45,190 bases of DNA from Spirulina sp. CCY15215 (GTDB lineage Bacteria; Cyanobacteriota; Cyanobacteriia; Cyanobacteriales; Spirulinaceae). The notes below the pieces were generated by a model. The model was not told the DNA's origin. It was given only the letters and a program-made list of their open reading frames with translations, and did no database searches. How positions within the stretch are numbered: position 1 is the stretch's first letter; each line of letters opens with the position of its first letter. The stretch is from positions 1 through 45,190 of the forward strand of contig NZ_JACSWA010000610.1 in NCBI RefSeq assembly GCF_016888125.1, in the 5' to 3' direction. Positions 1-8,966 of this stretch are shown piece after piece. The position numbers and the translations under genes are program-made.

Positions 1-262
1 TATAAGCTAAATCTACTCGCTTTACTGTTGCTTGCAAAGAAGATAGATTTAATTGCTTATATTCTTCCCAACATTCTCGGAAAGCTGGCAAGGCATTCTG
101 TTGCGTAAAATAATCGATTGACTTATTATTTTTTTGCCATTCAAAGCGCCGATGCGCCAAGCAAGCATTATATAAATAAGCATGAAGGCGACGAGCCGCA
201 AACAACGTTTGAAGCTGAGTTTGATTGGGATATAATCGAAATGTTAATCGCCTCGTTGCCAT
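1..262 (-). CDS. tnpB: TnpB, IS200/IS605 family RNA-guided nuclease (partial, N-terminal 87 codons)
   Basis: The frame is open from an ATG at 262 to the left edge, so only the N-terminus is visible. It begins MATRRLTFRLYPNQTQLQTL and continues with ARRLHAYLYNACL and an FEWQ segment. This is the usual TnpB opening: a basic strand, a P-x-Q helix and an N-A helix. A purine-rich stretch (AAGGAAAAG) lies just upstream of the ATG. The catalytic RuvC and zinc-finger parts lie outside the window, so intactness cannot be judged. It diverges from tnpA (333), as in IS605-type elements. TnpB proteins of this family are RNA-guided nucleases whose guide comes from the element's other end, which is not in this window. 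The family call rests on the N-terminus and on the adjoining tnpA. Confidence 0.82.
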   Translation of the reverse strand, partial: MATRRLTFRLYPNQTQLQTLFAARRLHAYLYNACLAHRRFEWQKNNKSIDYFTQQNALPAFRECWEEYKQLNLSSLQATVKRVDLAY

Positions 263-332
263 TTTTTTGCTTTTCCTTCATGGCTTGGAATATACTCGAC
301 TATAGCACTGACTCGAAAAATCTGCAAGGTCT

Positions 333-761
333 ATGAAAAAAGGCGCTCATGTTGTCTATGATATTCACCTTCATATCATTTTCGTCACCAAGTTTCGTAA
401 AAAGGTGTTGAGTGAAGCGATGCTTGAAACCATGAAAGTCGTCATAAAAAGAGTTCTAAACGCCAATCAGTGTGAACTTGAAGAGTTTGAGGGTGAACCC
501 GACCACGTTCATCTTCTCATTCAACTTCACCCTAACAACAATATTTCAAATCTCGTTGCTTCTTTGAAATCTGCCAGTAGTCGAATTTTAAGAAAAGAAT
601 ACAAGGCTGAAATTAGCCAGTTCTATTGGGGGGACAAGGTTAAACTTTGGCATGATTCCAAGTGCATCGTTTCTTGCGGTGGCGCTCCTTTGGCAACCAT
701 TAAGCAGTACATCCAAAACCAAAGCGGAGGAAGAAATAAGGATGGTAGGGACGTTTCATGA
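333..761 (+). CDS. tnpA: TnpA, IS200/IS605 family Y1 HUH transposase
   Basis: This 142-residue protein is full length for the single-strand transposases of IS200/IS605. The HUH metal-binding motif is in PDHVHLLI (His58, His60). The nucleophilic tyrosine is Tyr126 in TIKQYIQNQ. The N-terminal YDIHLHIIFVTKFRKKVL strand is typical, and SLKSASSRILRKEY matches the helix between the two motifs. It would act as a dimer, cutting and rejoining single-stranded element ends at subterminal hairpins, one of which follows the gene. It is divergent from tnpB with about 70 bp between the starts. The stop codon lies inside a 20-bp perfect palindrome. All catalytic residues are present, so the protein may be active. 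Confidence 0.95.
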   Translation: MKKGAHVVYDIHLHIIFVTKFRKKVLSEAMLETMKVVIKRVLNANQCELEEFEGEPDHVHLLIQLHPNNNISNLVASLKSASSRILRKEYKAEISQFYWGDKVKLWHDSKCIVSCGGAPLATIKQYIQNQSGGRNKDGRDVS

Positions 762-768
762 AACGTCC
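749..768. repeat. 20-bp perfect palindrome over the tnpA stop codon
   Basis: GGACGTTTCA is followed directly by its reverse complement TGAAACGTCC. The palindrome covers the last tnpA codons and the TGA stop. It could form a DNA or RNA hairpin that ends tnpA transcription or takes part in transposase end recognition. No T-tract follows. Confidence 0.6.
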
Positions 769-775
769 GTACATT

Positions 776-836
776 TCTGAGGGGGGATTTTCCGCCCCAC
801 CGTATAGACGAGTGGGGAAACCAATCCCCCCTCAGA
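776..836. repeat. Subterminal hairpin of the IS605-like element (putative LE)
   Basis: A 14-bp perfect inverted repeat pairs 776-789 (TCTGAGGGGGGATT) with 823-836. A nested 6-bp stem pairs CCCCAC (795-800) with GTGGGG (812-817). Together they make one long imperfect hairpin with unpaired bases in the stem. TnpA of this family recognises such hairpins at each end, and the position just after tnpA fits the left end. Confidence 0.65.
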
Positions 837-879
837 CTCCCCCTATTGGTTGTTAGCATTTTCATTGCCTTCTCAGAAG

Positions 880-1422
880 CTAACAATTTGCAGTTAATTC
901 TAATAGTTTTTCGACGGGTGCATTAGGGTTGAGAAAGGAAAATAAATGTTTGTAGCGCAAAACGCCCTGGCGATCGATGATAAACTGAGCCGCTAGAGGA
1001 GCGCCGAGGGCTTGGCCGACTTGATACGTTTGGAACACATCACAACTCGGATTACTTAATAAAGGCATTTTTAGGCTCAAATCTTTGACGATTTTTTCAC
1101 TTTGTCGGCGATCGGTACTGGTTATCATAAAAATCTCGGCTCCTTTCTCGGTGAAACTTTCGTAGTTTTCATTCAACTGTTGAATGTGAGGATAACAAAG
1201 AGGACAATATTGGCGATCGGTAAAGATGCGCGTGAAAGCAACAATAATTGTTTTTTTACCTCGATAGTCTGACAATCGCACGGTACTCTGGTTGGTAATA
1301 TCCGGTAGGAGAAAATCGGGAGACTTGCGCCCTAAAATGAGAGAATTTGTTGCAGGAATTGGAAAAAAGTTTTTCAAGAAACGTGGTGTTAATAAACCGC
1401 GAAAGTCCATTGAATGTAACAT
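880..1422 (-). CDS. Peroxiredoxin-like (AhpC/TSA-type redoxin) protein
   Basis: The 180-residue protein has a thioredoxin fold of the redoxin/AhpC-TSA type. GRKSPDFLLPDI (31-42) is the usual PxF entry to the domain, SDYRGKKTIIVAFTR the beta strand, and AQFIIDRQGVLRYKH the conserved C-terminal strand. The active-site loop reads YCPLCYPH, with Cys73 and Cys76 as a CxxC pair. The classical peroxiredoxin P-x3-T-x2-C motif is not cleanly present, so it may be a thiol-disulfide reductase rather than a true peroxidase. No signal peptide or membrane segment is evident. A second ATG at 1410 could be the start. The gene faces the IS element and is not in an operon. Confidence 0.75.
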   Translation of the reverse strand: MLHSMDFRGLLTPRFLKNFFPIPATNSLILGRKSPDFLLPDITNQSTVRLSDYRGKKTIIVAFTRIFTDRQYCPLCYPHIQQLNENYESFTEKGAEIFMITSTDRRQSEKIVKDLSLKMPLLSNPSCDVFQTYQVGQALGAPLAAQFIIDRQGVLRYKHLFSFLNPNAPVEKLLELTANC

Positions 1423-1598
1423 AATAATTCTGGGTTATTTGACTTTAAACAATATAGTTTAATTCTCTTCATTGTGCTGAGTCAAGTAGCGAACCTTTTC
1501 AAGAAGAATATTAAATCGTTTGTCGTTTTCAGATTGACATCGCATAATGGGTATAGCACATTGCCAGACCAGCCCAACCCAATTAATTTAAGTAAATC

Positions 1599-2816
1599 GT
1601 GACTATATCAACTCGAGGCGAGCGATCGCAAATCCTCGATCGCAAATTAAATGAAAGTCGTCGCAGTGCTTTTTTCCGAGAGATTTTGACCAATAGCGGA
1701 CATTTTCTCATTCTCAATTCTCTCTCAGAAATTGCTCTCATGGGTTGGGATAACTATCTTCATGAACCCGCTCACTATCTAATTATTTTTGCTATGCTTG
1801 CTCAAGCATGGTATTTATCCCATGCCCAAGCAAATCGATTTTGGGGAAATTTAATTGGTGTTACCTGCTATACTTTGGTCGATTTTCCCCTTGATGGATG
1901 GGAATTTTTTGCCGAACCCAATCACTTGATTTTAGGGGTATTTTCTCTGGCGATCGCCTTATTGCAGGGGTTGCACTGTCATTGGCTACCTTGCTCTAAA
2001 GTTGTCCTTGTTCCTTTGGAAAGTTTGATCCGTTTAGGGATGTTATTGGCACTATACCAAACCTTATTCTGGAAAAATAACGAGGGTAACTTGACTATAT
2101 TTGCTCGAGCAAATTCCTCACAAATTTTTTTAGGGGAAAGTCTATTGGTTATTGGTCTTTTATTGGGCTTACAGACTCTACAAGTGATGAGACAGCAACA
2201 AAAGTTACACGAAATTGCTCAAAAGTTGCGCCATTTGGCAGAATGGGGAATGGGCAGTTATGCGGTGAGTGCTGCGGTGTCAGATCCTGAAGCGCTTTTA
2301 TTTCAGCGTTGCGATCGCTCAATTGTTTTTCTGGATATTCGCGGCTTTACTCAATGGTGCGAAACCACATCTCCCGATCGCGTGGCTCGAGTGCTCAATG
2401 ATTATTATCACTGTGCCGAACCTGCTGCTACCCGTTACAATCCTTTAAAGGTGTCTTTTACTGCTGACGAAGTTATGGCTATTTATGATCGCCCTCACTC
2501 GGCGATCGCAGCAGCTCGAGCCATGCAGGAAGCTGTACAACCGTTACTCTCTTGTTATGGTTTAGGTGCGGGTTGTGGAGTGCATGGAGGAAGCGTTATT
2601 GAGGGATTATTTGGCAGTGATGAGGTTCGCACCTATACGGCGATCGGGGATGTAGTCAATGTTGCGAAACGCTTGGAAAGTTCTACACCCGCAGGAAAAA
2701 TCACCCTTTCCGATACTATTTATCAGGCTCTCAAGTCAGAAATTTCGGTAATTCCTCGCGAACCTATTCAGGCTAAGGGAAAAAGTCAACCTTTAACGGC
2801 ATGGTATTTGCAATGA
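1599..2816 (+). CDS. Membrane-bound class III adenylate/guanylate cyclase
   Basis: The 405-residue protein starts with GTG. Residues 35-195 hold several hydrophobic segments, and 215-405 form a class III nucleotidyl cyclase domain. Metal-binding Asp246 (VFLDIRGFT) and Asp290 (TADEVMAIY) are 44 residues apart, as usual. Transition-state Asn354 and Arg358 are in VVNVAKRLES. The purine-selecting position seven residues before Asn354 is Thr347, as in bacterial adenylate cyclases. The partner lysine position, four residues before Asp290, is Ser286, with a lysine two residues further upstream, so substrate preference is uncertain. It probably makes cAMP from ATP at the cytoplasmic membrane. No sensory domain other than the membrane part is visible. 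It stands alone between genes of other function. Confidence 0.88.
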   Translation: MTISTRGERSQILDRKLNESRRSAFFREILTNSGHFLILNSLSEIALMGWDNYLHEPAHYLIIFAMLAQAWYLSHAQANRFWGNLIGVTCYTLVDFPLDGWEFFAEPNHLILGVFSLAIALLQGLHCHWLPCSKVVLVPLESLIRLGMLLALYQTLFWKNNEGNLTIFARANSSQIFLGESLLVIGLLLGLQTLQVMRQQQKLHEIAQKLRHLAEWGMGSYAVSAAVSDPEALLFQRCDRSIVFLDIRGFTQWCETTSPDRVARVLNDYYHCAEPAATRYNPLKVSFTADEVMAIYDRPHSAIAAARAMQEAVQPLLSCYGLGAGCGVHGGSVIEGLFGSDEVRTYTAIGDVVNVAKRLESSTPAGKITLSDTIYQALKSEISVIPREPIQAKGKSQPLTAWYLQ

Positions 2817-2976
2817 ACAGTTAAGTGGTCGGACAATGCTAAAGTTAACGGCGATCGCGATAACTCTAGGTGGTTGAGTTTCGTGATGTATAAGGCAATT
2901 TTTAATCAGATCCGCGATCGAGTTACGGTAAATTAATGTTAGACAAGTAACTGTTCTATTTCCCTCAAGCTCACCT

Positions 2977-4908
2977 ATGGAAAATTTTAAACTCGAACTG
3001 GCTTCTCTAAGTTTCCGAGTCGAACAACTCGAACGCAAACAAAGCGCGATCGCTGAATCTGTTACGCGCATTGACAGTCAATTACAGGAAGTAAAGGCAA
3101 TTTTGCAGCAACCAGAGTTAGGAAATGTTGAAACGCTACAAGTTAAGTTTAGCGAATTACAGCAACAGGTCGATCGCTTACGGAATTTAAGTGGTGAGGG
3201 AGATAAGAAAGCGATTTCCGCAGCAAAATCTCCAGATATTGTCAAACAGTTTTATGAGCGGGTGGAGCGTCAACTTCAGGGAATTTCTGGAGATTTTGTC
3301 GAGAAAACAGAAGATCCTGCTCGGGAAATATCAGAGCTAATTTCTGAAATGTCGCAAGAGTTTAGCGATCGCATAGAAACAGAAGAGTTAATCGAAACAG
3401 TGGAAAATGAAGAAGAAGCAGAAATTACAGCAGAAAAATTGTTAGAACGGTATAAAGAAGGCGATCGAGAATTTGTCGCATTGAATTTAAACAAACTCAA
3501 TCTAAGCAAACAAAATTTACGCGAAGCTAATCTAAGCGAAGCCAATTTACAAGGGGCAAATTTAAGCAAAGCAATCCTTTATGCTACCAATCTCCATAAA
3601 GCCAATTTATCAAAAGCAACCTTTTATAAGGCAAATTTTAATCGTAATTCAAACTTAACTAAGTCAAATTTAGTGAGTGCCAATTTTCAAGAAGCTAATT
3701 TATCAGGGGTACAGCTAACAGGTGCAAATTTATCTCAATCTTGCTTCGTTAAAGCTGTTTTATCTAACACCAATTTAAGCCAAGCTAAAGCCATACAAGT
3801 TAATTTAAGCGGGGCAAATTTATCCGGTGCAGATTTAACCAACTCAGAACTAATTGAAGCCAATTTGAAGGAAGCAAATCTCGAAAGAGCAAATTTGACA
3901 AATGTAAATCTTAAAAAAGCAAAATTAAATAAAGCCAAGTTTTCTGAATCTGCAAACTTAAATAGTGTAAATTTGAGTCAAGCCGATCTAACTGGAGTTA
4001 ATTTAAAGAAAGCAAATCTAATAGGGACTAATTTAACTCAAACCAATTTAAGCTGCGTAAATTTGTTAGGAGCGAATTTGCTAGAGGCTGAGTTTACAGG
4101 AGTGAATCTCAAAGGCTCAGTTTATGACCACGATACTGCGTTTCCGATAGATATCGATTCTGTGACAACTGGAGCGTATTTAATTGCACCTAATTCCTCT
4201 CTACAAAAAGCCAATCTAGCAGGTTACGATCTGAGCCTATCATCTCTGACAGGAGCAAATTTAGAAGAGGCCAATTTACAATTTACTATGCTTGTGAATT
4301 CTAATTTAGCACAAGCAAATTTGGCTAATGCAAATCTCTATAAGGCTAATTTGAGTCAAGCCGATCTAACAACAGCAAATTTAACCGGTTGTAAATTGCT
4401 TTATACAAATCTTAACTCTGCCAATTTGACAGCAGCCAATTTAAGTAAAGCCGATCTAACCCATGCAAATCTTTACTCTGCCAACTTAACAGCAGTAGAA
4501 TGGAAGGAAGCTAAATTCATCCAAACTAATCTAGGAAGGGCTAATTTAATGGGTTTGAATCTGTGCGAGGCTATTTTTCAGAGTGTTGATCTTTCTAGTG
4601 CTAATATAAGTGGAGCTAATTTGTCTAAAATCAATTTACTCGCTTCAAGATTAGATTCGGCTAACCTGAGCGGTGCTACCTTAAATAATGCCAAATTAAT
4701 CGGTTCAAGTTTTAACTCTGCTAATTTAACCGGAGCAGATTTAACTGGAGCAGATTTACGGGGGGTGAACTTACAAAATGCTAATTTAGAGAAGGCTAAT
4801 TTAACTGGAGCAAATCTCAAAGGAGCAAATCTAAATAATGCTAAATTAACTGGAGCAATCTTACCTGATGGAAAAACAGTTAGTTCTATCGATCGCGATG
4901 CAACATAA
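2977..4908 (+). CDS. Coiled-coil pentapeptide-repeat protein
   Basis: Residues 1-70 form a predicted coiled coil (FRVEQLERKQ, LQEVKAILQQ, LQQQVDRLRNL). An acidic linker runs from 110 to 160, and A(N/D)LxX pentapeptide repeats then run from about 167 to the C-terminus of 643 residues, with units such as ANLSG, ADLTG and ANLKG. Such repeats fold into a right-handed quadrilateral beta helix. Around residues 374-405 the array is broken by a loop (GSVYDHDTAFPID) that resembles the Y-D-x-x-T-x-F-P insert common in cyanobacterial pentapeptide proteins. No enzyme motif or signal peptide is seen, and the cellular role is unknown. The coiled coil suggests oligomerisation. The gene is convergent with the large membrane protein at 4977. 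Confidence 0.9.
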   Translation: MENFKLELASLSFRVEQLERKQSAIAESVTRIDSQLQEVKAILQQPELGNVETLQVKFSELQQQVDRLRNLSGEGDKKAISAAKSPDIVKQFYERVERQLQGISGDFVEKTEDPAREISELISEMSQEFSDRIETEELIETVENEEEAEITAEKLLERYKEGDREFVALNLNKLNLSKQNLREANLSEANLQGANLSKAILYATNLHKANLSKATFYKANFNRNSNLTKSNLVSANFQEANLSGVQLTGANLSQSCFVKAVLSNTNLSQAKAIQVNLSGANLSGADLTNSELIEANLKEANLERANLTNVNLKKAKLNKAKFSESANLNSVNLSQADLTGVNLKKANLIGTNLTQTNLSCVNLLGANLLEAEFTGVNLKGSVYDHDTAFPIDIDSVTTGAYLIAPNSSLQKANLAGYDLSLSSLTGANLEEANLQFTMLVNSNLAQANLANANLYKANLSQADLTTANLTGCKLLYTNLNSANLTAANLSKADLTHANLYSANLTAVEWKEAKFIQTNLGRANLMGLNLCEAIFQSVDLSSANISGANLSKINLLASRLDSANLSGATLNNAKLIGSSFNSANLTGADLTGADLRGVNLQNANLEKANLTGANLKGANLNNAKLTGAILPDGKTVSSIDRDAT

Positions 4909-4976
4909 TATTAAATCCAGTTTGATAACTTAACTAAATTCTTGTACAAGACTGGTTCAGTAAAAATCTAGAATCA

Positions 4977-7900
4977 TTACTCCCAAGTATTCAATTGAGT
5001 TAGCCAATTTTGTAAGGTTGAAGAAACGCGATCGCGACTGCGTTCAAAGTTTGCAGCAACAATAATTAAAATGATACCAGAAATTAAGCCAATAACCCAT
5101 TTTAAAAAGGCATAGTGAAAAATGAGGACTATCAATTGATAGGAGGTTGCAAAAAGAAAAGTTATGGTTCCTACATAAAGAAATGCCCGCACTTTTAGAC
5201 CTAAACCAATCAAGATAGCCAATAATCCGATCAAAATGGGTACGAGTCCAGTTTCTGAATGCAAAACTAGGGCAATAAGACAAGTTAAACTACTCCCAAT
5301 AACGCGCAATAAATGGCGATTTTTGGATTGAGAGGAGTCCTGTAAAGCGGGATCGAATTGAGAGATATAGATAATAGATAAACTGCCCAGGGAAACATAC
5401 CAAAGAGGGTCTTGAAGGTGATTCTCTTGAAAAAAACGCGCGATCGCCCAATTACAAAATCCTAATGCAAAATACGTCCAACGCCAATTTTTTGACTGTT
5501 GTGCTACTCGGATATAAAAGGCCGCTACGATGAATAAATTTAGGGTAGAAATAGAGGGATATTGCCCAAATAGGACAATAATAGGCACCGCGATCGCGCA
5601 ATATTGCCAAGGTTGTTTGCGCCATCCCCAATGATGCCAAGGTAAAGAATAAAGGGCTAAGGCGATCGCGCAGTTTATCGGGACAACAGCAACACCAACA
5701 AGCCTATATTCCGGCCAAAATAAACGGAGATAAACCGAGAGAATGCCTGCTGCAATAACGCCTAGAATCACCCATAAATCGTTGCGTTTGGGCTTGTCTA
5801 AGCCGCGTCCTTGTAGAATGGCGTAAAATGCAAGAATTACCCAAATTATTGTTCCTAAAAGGCGCAATTGCGAGGGAGAATTAAGACTCAAACCTAAAGC
5901 GAATAGCATGAAGATGTTGGCGATCGCCCAGTGTATATTTCCCACGATTGTAATATCTTTTCGTCGCAAGTTATAGGTTTTCTGATTATTACGAAGTGGT
6001 AAGATTAAGACCAAACTGCGATAACTGACAGCAATAACGACGGCGATCGCAGCTAGGATAGTTAGCCCATCGATGGGACTCCCTCCCGATCCTTGGGACA
6101 TTTGGTAAATTGTGAGTTCGTATAAGCCCGCAGAAATCCCCGCCAGAGAGAGATAAGAAAGTCCTTGCCAACCGGGACAGGGAATAGCGATCGCCAGCCC
6201 TGTTAATGCCGCACCAAGGGTCAAAAATCCGGTGTATGGGGTGAAGTATTCTCCACGCATAACTAGCCCTAAAACGGCATAAAATAGGGGAATAAGGCGA
6301 AATGTATTGAGTGAGATAAAGGGCGATCGCAAGTTTACAAGGCGATCGACTGCGATGCAGAAGCCAATCAGGATATTAACCGCAGCTAGAGTTAAGATTG
6401 AGGCATTTACTAACAATAGTCCGCTACTGATGATTAATTCTAGCCCCCAGACGACTCCCCAAACAATCTCCTCGGTGAGTTTTGACTGGCTGCGAAAGGC
6501 GATCGCCCCTGTTAAAACTATAGGTGCAATGAAAAGCGCCCAATGAATAGATAGAGGTTGTCTGTATCCGACGGCGATCGCGGTGGTCAGTCCGGTTAAT
6601 AGAGCTATTGTGAGAATAATTGCCCAAATATCGGCGGCTTCTCGATAGACTTTAGCGAGATTGCCCGATCGCGATTGCAAGAAGCGATCGCCACCCCAGA
6701 GGAATGCGACGGCGATCGCACCCATCAATAACCATTCTGCAATTTGTAATTGTTGCCAAAATATTGCTATTCCTAATCCTAACCCATAACCGATGCCTAC
6801 AAATGCAATTTCCTTGCGTTTTAGAGAGTCTGTATGGGCGATCGTTAATCCTGTTGCGACTCCCAAACCAATTAATCTGGGAAAAGGGTCTCTAAGGAGT
6901 AAAAATTGGACGGCGAAAAGCGCGATCGCACTAGCAAAAACGGCTTCTCGGTTACGAAGAGGACTGACTCGAGAGACTACAGTTAAAGTTAGGGGGATCA
7001 GTAACCATTCTAAAGAAGGTTCTGGCAAAATAGAATTTGTATCAGGAATAATCGAGCAAAAATAGCTGCCAATTGCCCCAATAAATCCTAAATGCCAACA
7101 ACTTAAAGACCAGATTGAAAGATGTTTTACTGCAACTTTTGTTAGGTTTGAAATCTTGATTTTTTCTAATCCCATCAAGGCGATCCATTCCGCGATCGCC
7201 CAGATAAGGAAAATAACTGCATAATTCTCAGTTGTAAATTGAGGAAATAACCACGGAAAAATTGCTAAAATTGCGATCGCACTGGAAAGATGTGCTAAAT
7301 AGATTGCTACGGGACGCACTTTAACACGATGGGCAACCATGAGAAATGAAATTGCCCAGAATAGGAAAGAAAGCGATCGTAAAGAAGGAATAAATGCAGC
7401 ATATAAACAGGTTATACTTCCTAATGTAAGTGCCAATCCTTCGCCAAAATAAGCGAGTTTGGGTTTATCGAGTCGGTACAGTTTTCTCGTATAGCCGATA
7501 AAGATAAAACTGTAGCCAAAAGATGCACTAATTATAAACAAACTGGCAATATTTTCATAACCCGTAAGATTGGTTAAAATCCCAAAAAAATTATCCCAAG
7601 ATTTTAGCGGAATTAAGCGGACGAGTAAAATTAATCCTTGTGCGCCGATCGCAAATAATGCCAATAAATCTAACCCATGCCAATATTGCTTTAATCGTTT
7701 CAAGAAGCACCAAAAACCTAAGCCACTAACTGCTAAAGACTGCCAAGGAACTTCAACAAAAATCCCTACTTTCCATCCGAATAAGATTAGGAGTATACCA
7801 GTAATTTCGAGGATTTTAGAAAGGATAGTATAAGACTTAAGGAAAGGAACAATTTCTGTACAGATCCAACCTCCAATACCAATAGCTAAACCTAATTCTG

Positions 7901-8795
7901 CTAGGGGTAATTGTTCCAGAATTGTGCCACGAACAAACAAGATTGTCAGGGCAAAAAGAACAAAAAAGACTCGCGAAAGATCGAGTTTTTTTGCTTGAGA
8001 GAACTTTCTCCGTAAGAGAATAGCTGTTGGAATTGTGCCTAAATAAATCGCCAATAGAGGGATATTTGAAAAACTCCATCCCCAATGTAAATAACATAAT
8101 CCTAAAAATAAAGATGCTTCGATCGCGATCGCTTTCCGGGAAAACAGAAAGGTCATAATACTCAAACTTATTGCCGCGATCGCAATAACAGGCCAGCCTA
8201 TCAAATTGCGCCATAGCCCAAAACTATCCATCGCCACAAAATTAATAGGAATGAGTAATAATGCAACAATAGTTAAGGTTTGAGAGGTTAATTGTAGTTT
8301 CTCATTTTTCCCCGTCCACCAGCCAGAAAGACCGAAGATTAAAGTATAAACATATAAAATACCATATTGTCCAATGGAATTGATTTCTTGCCATTGGGTT
8401 GCAGCCATGACTCCCGAAGAAACAATAACGAGAAAAATGCCGAGGAAAAATAGCCAGCGTAAACTTAATTCATCTTTAAAAGATTGGAAAATTTTCTCGA
8501 GTCCAGAAGGTTGAGATGTTGCAATTTTTTGCGCTACAAGTTTTCTTTTGCGAGGGACTGGGATGGGTATTTCTTCGGCAAACTCTTGATTTGAAGATTG
8601 GCTAATTTTTGGTTTTTCGACCTTGAGAATAGGTTCGGGAAGAGTACAGGTTAAATAGCGCTGACTTAGTTGTTTTACTTGGCCATCGTCCAGTAATCCT
8701 AATTGCAACCAATATTCTAAACCATCTAATAGTTCGGGTTGCGAGGCACTAACGGTAAGTTCCAAGTGTAAAAAGCGATTTATATTAGAGGACAT
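4977..8795 (-). CDS. Giant polytopic membrane protein, DUF2157-like
   Basis: The 1272-residue protein is nearly all transmembrane from residue 115 to the end, with dozens of hydrophobic segments separated by short charged loops. The N-terminus is soluble: LLDGLEYWLQLGLL and DGQVKQLSQRYL resemble the helical DUF2157 opening, which is followed by a basic linker (PVPRKRKLVAQK). The first membrane segment RWLFFLGIFLVIVSSG also fits DUF2157. No transport signature, ATP site or catalytic motif is recognised. It is far longer than ordinary DUF2157 proteins of a few hundred residues. It stands alone, convergent with the pentapeptide-repeat gene. HIP1 sites are spread along the gene, so it does not look recently acquired. 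Function unknown. Confidence 0.8.
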   Translation of the reverse strand: MSSNINRFLHLELTVSASQPELLDGLEYWLQLGLLDDGQVKQLSQRYLTCTLPEPILKVEKPKISQSSNQEFAEEIPIPVPRKRKLVAQKIATSQPSGLEKIFQSFKDELSLRWLFFLGIFLVIVSSGVMAATQWQEINSIGQYGILYVYTLIFGLSGWWTGKNEKLQLTSQTLTIVALLLIPINFVAMDSFGLWRNLIGWPVIAIAAISLSIMTFLFSRKAIAIEASLFLGLCYLHWGWSFSNIPLLAIYLGTIPTAILLRRKFSQAKKLDLSRVFFVLFALTILFVRGTILEQLPLAELGLAIGIGGWICTEIVPFLKSYTILSKILEITGILLILFGWKVGIFVEVPWQSLAVSGLGFWCFLKRLKQYWHGLDLLALFAIGAQGLILLVRLIPLKSWDNFFGILTNLTGYENIASLFIISASFGYSFIFIGYTRKLYRLDKPKLAYFGEGLALTLGSITCLYAAFIPSLRSLSFLFWAISFLMVAHRVKVRPVAIYLAHLSSAIAILAIFPWLFPQFTTENYAVIFLIWAIAEWIALMGLEKIKISNLTKVAVKHLSIWSLSCWHLGFIGAIGSYFCSIIPDTNSILPEPSLEWLLIPLTLTVVSRVSPLRNREAVFASAIALFAVQFLLLRDPFPRLIGLGVATGLTIAHTDSLKRKEIAFVGIGYGLGLGIAIFWQQLQIAEWLLMGAIAVAFLWGGDRFLQSRSGNLAKVYREAADIWAIILTIALLTGLTTAIAVGYRQPLSIHWALFIAPIVLTGAIAFRSQSKLTEEIVWGVVWGLELIISSGLLLVNASILTLAAVNILIGFCIAVDRLVNLRSPFISLNTFRLIPLFYAVLGLVMRGEYFTPYTGFLTLGAALTGLAIAIPCPGWQGLSYLSLAGISAGLYELTIYQMSQGSGGSPIDGLTILAAIAVVIAVSYRSLVLILPLRNNQKTYNLRRKDITIVGNIHWAIANIFMLFALGLSLNSPSQLRLLGTIIWVILAFYAILQGRGLDKPKRNDLWVILGVIAAGILSVYLRLFWPEYRLVGVAVVPINCAIALALYSLPWHHWGWRKQPWQYCAIAVPIIVLFGQYPSISTLNLFIVAAFYIRVAQQSKNWRWTYFALGFCNWAIARFFQENHLQDPLWYVSLGSLSIIYISQFDPALQDSSQSKNRHLLRVIGSSLTCLIALVLHSETGLVPILIGLLAILIGLGLKVRAFLYVGTITFLFATSYQLIVLIFHYAFLKWVIGLISGIILIIVAANFERSRDRVSSTLQNWLTQLNTWE

Positions 8796-8966
8796 GGGAA
8801 TAATTCATAATTAACAATATTTTACACTGTCTATAATTTACTCGAAAAAGATAATATTATTTCCTCTCTATTGGGACAATTCCGCGATCGGCACGCTTTT
8901 ACTGGGGTGTATCTCAAAATGTAAATCTGTAGAGTAGTTTATTTTTATTGCTTGATAAATGAGCAA

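Larger units (their letters stand above)
1..836. mobile_element. IS605-like insertion sequence, truncated by the left window edge
   Basis: The element comprises divergent tnpB (partial) and tnpA, followed on the tnpA side by a long imperfect hairpin (776-836) that probably marks its end. The exact boundary cannot be fixed, because this family makes no target duplication or terminal inverted repeat, and the other end is off the window. Confidence 0.75.

Noticed and set aside
118-336. Plus-strand ORF of 72 codons at the left edge
   Set aside because: It lies opposite tnpB, whose minus-strand reading matches a known family; this is a shadow.
623-886. Minus-strand ORF of 87 codons across the tnpA 3' end and hairpin
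   Set aside because: It overlaps tnpA and the inverted repeats, and its protein resembles nothing.
1534-1557. TTGACA and TATAGC upstream of the cyclase as a promoter
   Set aside because: The spacing is only 12 bp, too short for a sigma-70-type promoter.
4941-4950. CTTGTACAAG palindrome between convergent genes at 4908 and 4977
   Set aside because: Short, with no T-tract and no clear extended stem; too weak to call a terminator.
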